Assembly (NCBI GenBank): GCA_026122225.1
Contig: JANEZZ010000800.1
Coordinates: 372,001 to 436,000, forward strand
Direction of reading: 5' to 3'
Length of the DNA: 64,000 nucleotides
Origin: Heloderma charlesbogerti
Lineage: Eukaryota; Chordata; Lepidosauria; Squamata; Helodermatidae
The notes under the pieces are model-generated. The model was not told the DNA's origin and made no database searches. It was given only the letters and a program-made list of their open reading frames with translations. Both the position numbers and the translations under genes were made by a program. Each line of letters starts with the position of its first letter. Position 1 is the stretch's first letter. Shown piece after piece: positions 39,001 to 48,000 of this stretch.

Positions 39001-42000
39001 CTTGCTCAGTGTCTCTGCTCAGCTAACCAATTAAATATAACTAGAGAAATGTAGCCAACAATTTTGCTGGTCATTTCAAATCATTCCCTGTCCCTACAAC
39101 TTGGCTTTCCTGGTCACACTCTTTCTGGGACCTCTCCACCTGTGCTGCTTATCCACCAACTTTCTTCTGTACCACCTCTTCCAGTAACACACAGCCCCTC
39201 CTATCATTGGGCTATGTGTGAAATTTTGCTCCTCTTCATGCTTAACCTTTTTGTCCCTCAGTTCCTCACATTCTGTATCTCTTTGCTTCCCATATCCAAT
39301 CTCTCCTCAAGTGACTTATTGTCATGCCTACTCTACCTACCTAACTTCATGCTACTCTGCAATTCCTCTTCCTACATAATCTCTGCCTGCTCTGTGAAAA
39401 GAGCACAGAATTCCTCTTCTCCCTATGCGAGGGGTGGGCAACTTCAGGAAGTCCAGCGGCCACTTTTGTCCCCTAGAACACCATCCCCACCACGTGCTGC
39501 ACTTCTTCAGCAACGAAAAAGTAATGAATGAATATAGTGTCTAGACGTTCCAAACACAAAGTGCCAGGAGGCTCAAAATTAGCTTATATTCAAGGTAGTT
39601 TTGAGCCTTTCGGTGCTCCATAGTAGCTAATAGCTACAGAGTACTAAAAAGGTAAAATATCAAATGGCCACTCCAGTTGCCATTTTGTTTTGAATAAAAA
39701 TTTGGGTTATGTAGCCCACCCTTACCCTACACCTTTTGAATATTTTTTGTGTGTCCTCCACCTATCCTTTTCTCACATCCCTACATCTCGGATCCCTACA
39801 CTGCCTACTTCGTGCGCTTCCATCTCTCAGTTTGCCATCCCTCATTACACATCTCACATAAGCGCTTTTTTTAACAACGCACAGCTCCCTTTTACCTTGG
39901 GGTCAGGGGTGGAGAATGTCTTTCAGCCTGAGGGCTGAATTCTATCTTGGAGAAGCTCCTGGAGGCCCTTCTCCAGTAGTGGGTGGGGCCAAAGGCAAAG
40001 GGGATGGGCCACATTACCAAAAACACTGGCATACTTTAACTTAAAGCTTTTACTGCCAGTAACGAAACCTTAGGAGAGCCATTGCAACCATTTAGAATGG
40101 GGGGAAACTACAGCAAAGCCAGGAAATGGCCAAATGATCAGTTGTTGGAGGAAAGGGGTGGGGCCAGGAGAATAGGGTGGGGTCTTCTGGGAGGACCGGA
40201 TTTGGTCCCCAGGCCTGAGGTTCTGCACCCCTGTCCATGGTCTTGCCTGCATAGAAGCTGGATTATTTGCCACCATTCTATTTGTTTCTCACCCTAAAAC
40301 AAAAGTGTGAAGGAGCCCTGATGGCTGCTAAAATGTATAAATGCATGTTCATCTTTGCAACCCGTTTATATTCCTAGTAACCTTTGCTAACTTCATGTGG
40401 ATTGGACTGCCTGTAGATACTTTTAGGGTCCAGAGTATATTCATTACAGCAGAGAGACAAAGGTTTTGGTTCTTTTGAGTACTTCTGTCCAATCCAAACA
40501 CTGGGGCTGGGCTGGTTGCCAGTGTAAAGAATATGTGCCTATGACCAGTTGAAATGTTTTAAATATAATATTGTATGTACTCATTAGAGAATTTGTAAGC
40601 ATTATGTTTATTTTTGTTGACATATTTTTATATGCTGTTTGAAACTGCTGCTAATCATAGGTTTCTTTTTTTTTTTAATTTGCTCCTCCCATACTTTTTT
40701 GCAAGCTTCCCTAGTGACTGTAATACACCTTGTCAATGCTGTTGTTGACTCGGTGGGAAAAGAAGGTATATAGTTTTCACTTTTATTTACTGCCTGGGCA
40801 GAACATTGCATGCTTTTGTCTTCTAGAAATATATATTAATAAATTGGGGATAATGAAAAGATGGACATACATAGTTCTTATTTGCCTTATTACTAGAAAT
40901 GTGCTGGGTATGTCTTTGTGTGCTGTGCATACTTCACATATTCATAAATATAAATGTCCTAACATATTCTCAGATTGTTCTGACTTTATTTCCAAAGGGA
41001 CTGTCTTTCACAAAGACCTTCTAACACCAAAATGGCATTAAATTTGGGCAGGTTAACAGTTATGCTGAACACAGTCCACAAGAAACATGTGCTGAGTGAA
41101 CTCCACTGATATGAATGGGTGTTATTGAACAGCTATGCTGTTGTGAAACTCTCATTCATGTCATTGGGCACTTGCAGTAGAGGACATAAGGGATTCTGTT
41201 TATGACGTTTTGAGATAAGATATGTATCCAGAATGCATCAGAAGTGCCCCAGGTGGTGTTGGACAAGTCTTTGTCTCTCAAGCTCCATTTTCTGTACCAC
41301 AAGGTGACTTGATAATTGCAGCACACTTTCCCACTCAAAAATGCTTCAGAAATTTCTGGGAAGTATTTAATGGGGAGCGACCGCTTGGACAACGGGGCTT
41401 TGGCACTTCTAAAAATAACCTGCTTGCACAATGGGGCTTTTGTGCTACTAAAAATAAACCGAACTGAGTGGAAACACTCGTTTCCGGATCGGGACAAATC
41501 AGCGGAGCTCCCTTCTGCAAGTTCTGTTCACCTGCCCTGTTCTGGAAACAATTGTTCTTCTTCTGTGCATCATACATATGGGCTCTGTTCCCCATTGGGA
41601 AGCTTTTATAGCTGAAAGGAACCCTCCCCCACTGTCCTACTGTATATGTCCTAATGGTTTCCCACCCAGTCCCTCAGTTCTCTTTAGACCGCCTTGCTGG
41701 TTGCCTTGTGGGGAACTTAGTCAGTTTTGACATTTTTCGCTGTTCTTTGCTGTTGTTTTTACTTCTTTTTCGGATTTCTTCTGGCTTTTCTCTTCTGCTA
41801 ACATCATTCTATCGTTATTTTGATTTTGTTTGATTTTCTCTCATGATCATTGATTGCTGTCTGCCTTAGGGTGGATTGCCTTGAGGGCCCCTTTCTGCAA
41901 ATGTGTGCACGGTGGCAGAAAATTGCCCCCCACAGGTGGCCACTCTTTGTGTTTGTTTTGTCTTGGGGAGATGCACATAGTAGAATCTTGTCCATACTGC

Positions 42001-45000
42001 CAGGCCTTCTCAAAGCAAGCCCGTCGGAATAGGCTCTTTGGAAAAAAGCCTTCAAGGCAGTGGACACCCCAAAGGAACCAAGAGCTCGTTCTTCAGAGAC
42101 ACCTGTCAGTCCTCCGATTATGACTTCTCCGAGGCCTGTATTATCATGGCTATTGGCTCTAACCATGGGCTGGACAGATCTGCAAATTTTGGGGCGTTCT
42201 TTGAAGTTCATGGTAGTGAAGAAGTTGCCTAAAAAAGCTAAAGCACCAAAGCATACTGTGGAAAGAGCAAAAGAAGAAAAAGAACATAACCAGAACAGAT
42301 AGGGAGCCAGTGGAAAAAACAGCTATTTGCCTCCATCCCCTTTACTGAATTCTCTGATACCGCCCTTACTGGCAACGTTGGTACCGTCTTTGGATCCAAG
42401 TCATGTAACATCAACATCAGAAAGAGAAATACAATATTCTCCACCAATGCAACTTCACAGGGCACCATCCCCTCACTTACATATCTTTTCACCAAGAGTG
42501 CTGTCCCCACCTGCCTTCTTTTCAAGGGTTTCTTGTCCTTGAGAAAGATTCCCAGAATCGATTCGGTCTGTTTCAGCGGAACAACTGAGAGATTTTTGTG
42601 AAGGCAGTGGGTGCTGTGCTAGATCTAGATCCCCATTGCCGGACTGAGATCGTTACTGTGACTGGTGTTATCCACCCTGAAGAATGAACTACTGGAATGA
42701 ATGGGAATCTCAGGATCGAGAGAGATCCCTTTCTTCTTCCATGGACTGGCTGCCTATTTTACCAGTTTCCACCATTCCTTTTGCTCACAGAAGTCATTTC
42801 AAAGATCATGGCAGATGGGATGAAAGGCATGTTGGTTACGCTGTGGTGGCCAAGGCAGGCATGGTTTGCTCCTCTCCTGACTCTGGCCAGGGACAAGTAC
42901 TGGTGCCTACCATCGATACCGTGTCTACTGTCTCAAGATGGAGGTCTGGTGCAGCATCTGGATTTGAGGATTTTCAAATTGACGGCTTGGAAGTTTCAGT
43001 GACTGCCTTACAGCACTCATTGTCTCCCGCTGTGCTGTTGGTATTGGAGGCCGCTAGGTAACCTTCGATGAAACAGACTTATTCCACTAAGTGGAAAGTG
43101 TTTTCTGATTTTGGCTCCACCAACAAATTGGATTCACTGCATTGTTCAGAGGAGTATATTCTTCGGTTTTTGCATTCATTGTTTGTTAAAAGATTAAAGT
43201 ATTCTTCTATACAAGTTTATTTGGCAGCCATTTCCATGTTACATTTGCCGATCCAAAGCTTCACCATATTCACTCACCCAGTGGTTTGCCAGTTTATCAG
43301 GGAACTAAGAAACCTTGTGCCTCCAGTGAGAGAACACCCGTACGTCAGTGGAGTCTGTCTGTTCTATTGCATGCCTTAACATCAAAGCCTCTTGTCTCTA
43401 TTGATATTCACTTCCTTCCTTGGAAGGTGGTTTTAGTCATGGCCATTACATCAGCAAGGAGATCAAGTGAACTTTGTGCATTAAGGGTTGACTTCCCGTA
43501 CTTGATTTTCCATAGAGACAAGTTGGTCGTCTGACCAGTCATTATTTTTCTTCTGAAGGTAGTGTCAGATTTCCATGTGAATTAAGACATCGCCTTGCCA
43601 GCCTTTTTTCCATCTCCTACTTTGCTGTTGGAGAGGACTTTACATATGCTTGAAGTTCATCATGCATTGGCTTTCTGTAAGTCAAGGTCTGAGTCGTTCT
43701 GCAAATCATGGAGACTGTTCGTTTGCTATGGGGAGAAGAAAAAAAAGTCTCCTTGTGTCATTGCAAAGGCTTGCCTCATGGGTTCTCCAGATCATCCAAT
43801 TAGCATGCAAAGTGGCTGGGCTGGAGCTGCCACCTTCAGTAAAGGCTCGCTCGACACGAGGAATGGCTACTTCTACGACATTCGAGACTGCCGACTTACC
43901 TGATTTGCGTAAAGCCATGACTTGGTCGAAGCCATCCACAATTGTGAGACATTATAAGTTGGATGTTTGGCCGAGAGTGGACTGCATATTTGGGTGTGAG
44001 GTACTATCCTCAGCCCTACACTAGGATACCGACCCACCTCCAGTAAGCCAGCTTGTTAATCGCCCATGTGTGTGATGCACAGAGACCACAAAGAAGAAAG
44101 ACAGGTTGCTTACCTGTAACTGTGGTTCTTCAAGTGGTCATCTGTGCATTCACACAACCCACCCACTGTCCCCGCGTCAGTGTCAATGTCAGTGTGGAGG
44201 TTGGTACTGAAGATTGAAACTTACCCTTGGATCTGAGGCCACATTAGGTGTGAGAGGGTTCCTGCCAAAACGATCCTCAGCTATAAAGGTTTTCCAGATT
44301 GAGGCTCGGCACAGAGCCTATATGTGTGAATGCACAGATGACCACTTGAACCACAGCAACCTGCCTTTACCACTTGTTTCAGATTATTTTTAGATGCACA
44401 AAAGCCCCACTGCATGAACAGTCACTCCCGTGAGCACGACGGAATGAAAATTGGTCTAGAGCATCCTTCCCCAATCTGGTGAACTCCAGATATTTTCCAC
44501 TACAACTCCCAGCATTTCTGACCATTGGCCATTCTGGTTGGGGCAGATGGAAGTTGAAGGCTGATGTAGGATTCTGGAGGGCACCTGGTTGGGGAAGGCT
44601 GATGTAGGCTAGTGTATCTATGTAGTTGAATGCAGGGAGAGAGCTGGTGTGGTGTCGTGATTAAGAGCATGAGCTGGCAAGTCTCTGGTTTAAAACTCAC
44701 CTCAGCAATTTATTTACTGGATGACCACTGGCACTTAGAATGAGCCCCTCTCCCCTTCTGTAATAATGATGATGATGTTATAGCTTTCCTTACAGGATTT
44801 ATAAGGATTACTGAATGTATGTTAAGTACTTTGAACACTTTAAAGGGGCTATATAAAGACGTACAGCAGCAGCAGCAGCAACAGTGTTAACCATGATCTT
44901 GTCCAAGACATACAGTGTATATTAAAATGTTAATCATCAGACATATTTAGTTTCCTTTTTAAGTGGCTGCTGCGAATCTCAGTAATACCAGTCTCTAAAT

Positions 45001-48000
45001 GGTTCATACCTTAGCGTCTTCCCAACATAGAATTCTTTCCATGTGGTATACATGTTTCCTGTGGCAACAAGAAGGGTACGATCGAAGGTTGAGAGTTTTG
45101 CAAATATGCATATCTTTCTATCCTGCATATTCACTACAAAAGCTTCTTTATCCACTCTACTGGAAAAAAACACCCTTCTTGAATCAGCTTCTGTGTATAC
45201 AAATATATCTATCAGAATTACTTGGTGGGAAGAGGAAACCACTTACAGTGTGGTAATTACTTAAAATCATCTCAACTGTCTGTGGACAGCTAGCTAGCAG
45301 TCCAGACCGTACTATTTCCCTGGATATCCAGGCAGTTGAAAGGACGTGGAAGTGTTTGACTTACCATGTGACTGAACCCTGCAAATGATCACTGTCCATT
45401 TGGTTAGAGTATATATCTGGATGCGGTTAAATTGTTACCTTTAAGTAGAGAAATTTCCAAAAGCTGTAGTTGTGACATCCGTTATCATGTATTACAAGTT
45501 ATTTGTTTTGTTTCTATAGTGCCATCAGTGTGCATGTCACCTTTATAGAATAGAAGATAGATTCCTTTTCTGGGGAGCTTGTGATCTAAAATTTGAAACT
45601 AGGGAAACCAACAGAGGAAGCAGAGGGAAGTGGAGGTAGGGGTAAACAAGGAAAGAATATGCAGTTGTTTCAATTACAGAAGCTTATGTTTTATTACAGG
45701 CTTAGTCGCAGTAAGGTATTTGAAATGAGGTCAAGATCATAGATAATAAAGGGCGATGAAGATCTATTCTAATATACTAAAAGCAAACTTAATTCTCTGT
45801 GGATTCTTATGTGGACAAAACAATATATTCCACACGCAAAAGGGAGGAACCAGCAGGCTTGGGGAAACCTTAAAGTTTGCAGACATACAAAAAAATAGCA
45901 AAGCAGGCCAAAGCTAAATTGGGTGGGGCCACTCACACTCTCCCCTTCATATGCACACTCATGCATTCATATATATCCGACACACATACACCTATACATC
46001 CAGGGCTGGCGTCAAAAGGTAGGCATGATTGGGCACCTGCCAACAACCCACATCCCAGAAGGGGCCCAGCGACAAGCCTCCTGGAGTTGTTCCTCCTCTT
46101 CACTTGCTTGTTCCCCTGCCTCTCTTTCTGGCCCAGACAGCAGTGGCATTGAGAACGAAGAGCAGTGAATTCCCCTGCGCCCATGCCTACTTCTTCCTGG
46201 TCTTTTTTCCTCTCAAGCGAGCACATGGTAGCAATGATGAGAAAGGATGAGGAGCCCAAGCAGCTGGTGGCAATGGCACTGAGAAGCTGGACTCGCTGAG
46301 GGAGGAGGGGACCTATTGAGGATGCCTTGCCAAAGGGCCTCAAAAACCTAGAGCCGGCACTGTGCACATCCATAACACAAGCCAGTTCTCATACCCACAC
46401 ATAACACACACCCATTCATTCATCTATCTTTTCACACACACACATACACACATTCTTGCACATAAAACACACAACAACACCCCCCCCCCTTCCACTGGCA
46501 CCAATGGAAAGTTTTTGTAAAGCCTCATTGCCATGCTGGGGGGGGGGCATTTGGGAGGAGGTCATAGCACAACAGGAGGGAAGGGTTAACCCAGTTGAAA
46601 ACAATTGCAAAACAAGTTTTTTTCCGAGCCTCATTGCTGTGTGGAGGGGGCAGGACAAGGAGGGGAAGACCCACGAATGCCCACCCCTCCTCTAAAAAAA
46701 TAATTCTCTTTTTAAAAAACAACAACCACCACAGGTAATTTTAGAATTAGCCATAAAGATACAAAACAAATATAAACCTTACCGGGCAAGCCTCAAGAAT
46801 TTGTGTTCAGCACTTTTACTCGCTCAGGTGGACTCCGTCCTTATTTTCAGGCATTGTCTTTGGCCATAATCCAAAGAACTGCACAACTGATTCAACCTAC
46901 TCAAGGATGGTGTTTGTTGAACCAACAGACCTTATGACAAGCCCCTTTTGAAACTGAGGGAACTTTCAAAAGCAGTTTGTGATATGGCTGTTCAGTGGGG
47001 TGGGGGAAGTTAAAATACTGGCCATGTCTAAAGTGCCTTAACTTAGCTGTAGAGTCCCTCTCTTAACTGTAATAGACAAAAGCAGAGGCAGATTTGTGTG
47101 TCCTTACTACCATGTACATTTTTACTGTTTTTAAGCAGTTACAGGTTTTTGTACAATTTGATTCCTAACTGCACATATTTTCTTCCCTTTCTCCTCACTT
47201 TGCCATCTAAAGAGTCTTTTGCTGTTCCTGACCTGAGCAATTCAAGAGGTGACTTCTGCATGTAGTTGTTCAGTGATATTCACTTAAATGTTTCTGTTAA
47301 TATTTGCTCCCTCAACACTAACTTGTCCTCAGTTGTTTGCTCAATATGTTTATGCAGTAATTTCTCTCTGCATAGTAGACATTACACCCGATTGCAGTCC
47401 TGTACAGTTTCCCCTTTTTTAGAAATTTCCACACAATTAAGAAGCTTGTTGTAACATTGCAATGTTTTACCATTCAAACCAGTACTAGTTTTCGTTCCCC
47501 AGCACAACTCCTACAACACACAGCAATTTTGCAACTTGTGCATGATTAGCTTAATATTTCTGGAGATTTTGTTTTCACGTTTGAATGCTTGAATGTCTTT
47601 ACTAATAGTCTTTTTGAATTTTAAAAAAATAATCAAATATGCAATGATATTTTCATAGGATTCTGTTGTAAAATTAACTATAGAGCTGATGGGCAGTAAG
47701 TAATGACACTAATATTAAACTGGTAAATGTTCTGGATACCATACCAATCAGAGAGCCTGAAACTTATTGGACTCAATCCAGAGAAAATTGTGTGTTAAAG
47801 TAGAGATGGGCAGATCAGTCCATTTCTGGTCTGTGTCAGTTTTGCATGTGTTCAATCAGAAGTCTGTTCCGTCCCATTTCCACTTGAGTGTGAATTTAAA
47901 ACAAAAAAAAACACTTGAAAATTGACATTTAAATTGGACACATTTCTCCTAAAGTATGCATTTTTGTAACAATGTTTTGAACAGAGTATTGAACTGCAAA

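Larger units (their letters stand above)
41545..44360 (+). mobile_element. DIRS-type tyrosine-recombinase retroelement, internally deleted
   Basis: DIRS elements are retrotransposons that integrate with a tyrosine recombinase instead of an integrase and have inverted terminal repeats. Here the left end (about 41545-41640) and right end (about 44255-44355) pair in inverted orientation (catacatatgggctctgt against cacatataggctctgtg; cttttatagctga against ctttatagctga). In between are a gag remnant, a short piece from just before the recombinase ([13 protein letters not shown] type) and the recombinase itself. Nearly all of the reverse transcriptase and RNase H is deleted. Length is about 2.8 kb against 5-6 kb for intact elements. 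Confidence 0.82.

Noticed and set aside
39429..39700. A hAT-like left end gaggggtgggcaacttc
   Set aside because: No matching right end or target duplication was found, so I did not list it as an element.
45877..46373. Open frames on both strands near 46000 as coding
   Set aside because: They fall inside the GC-rich hAT-type MITE at 46001-46362 and show no domain.
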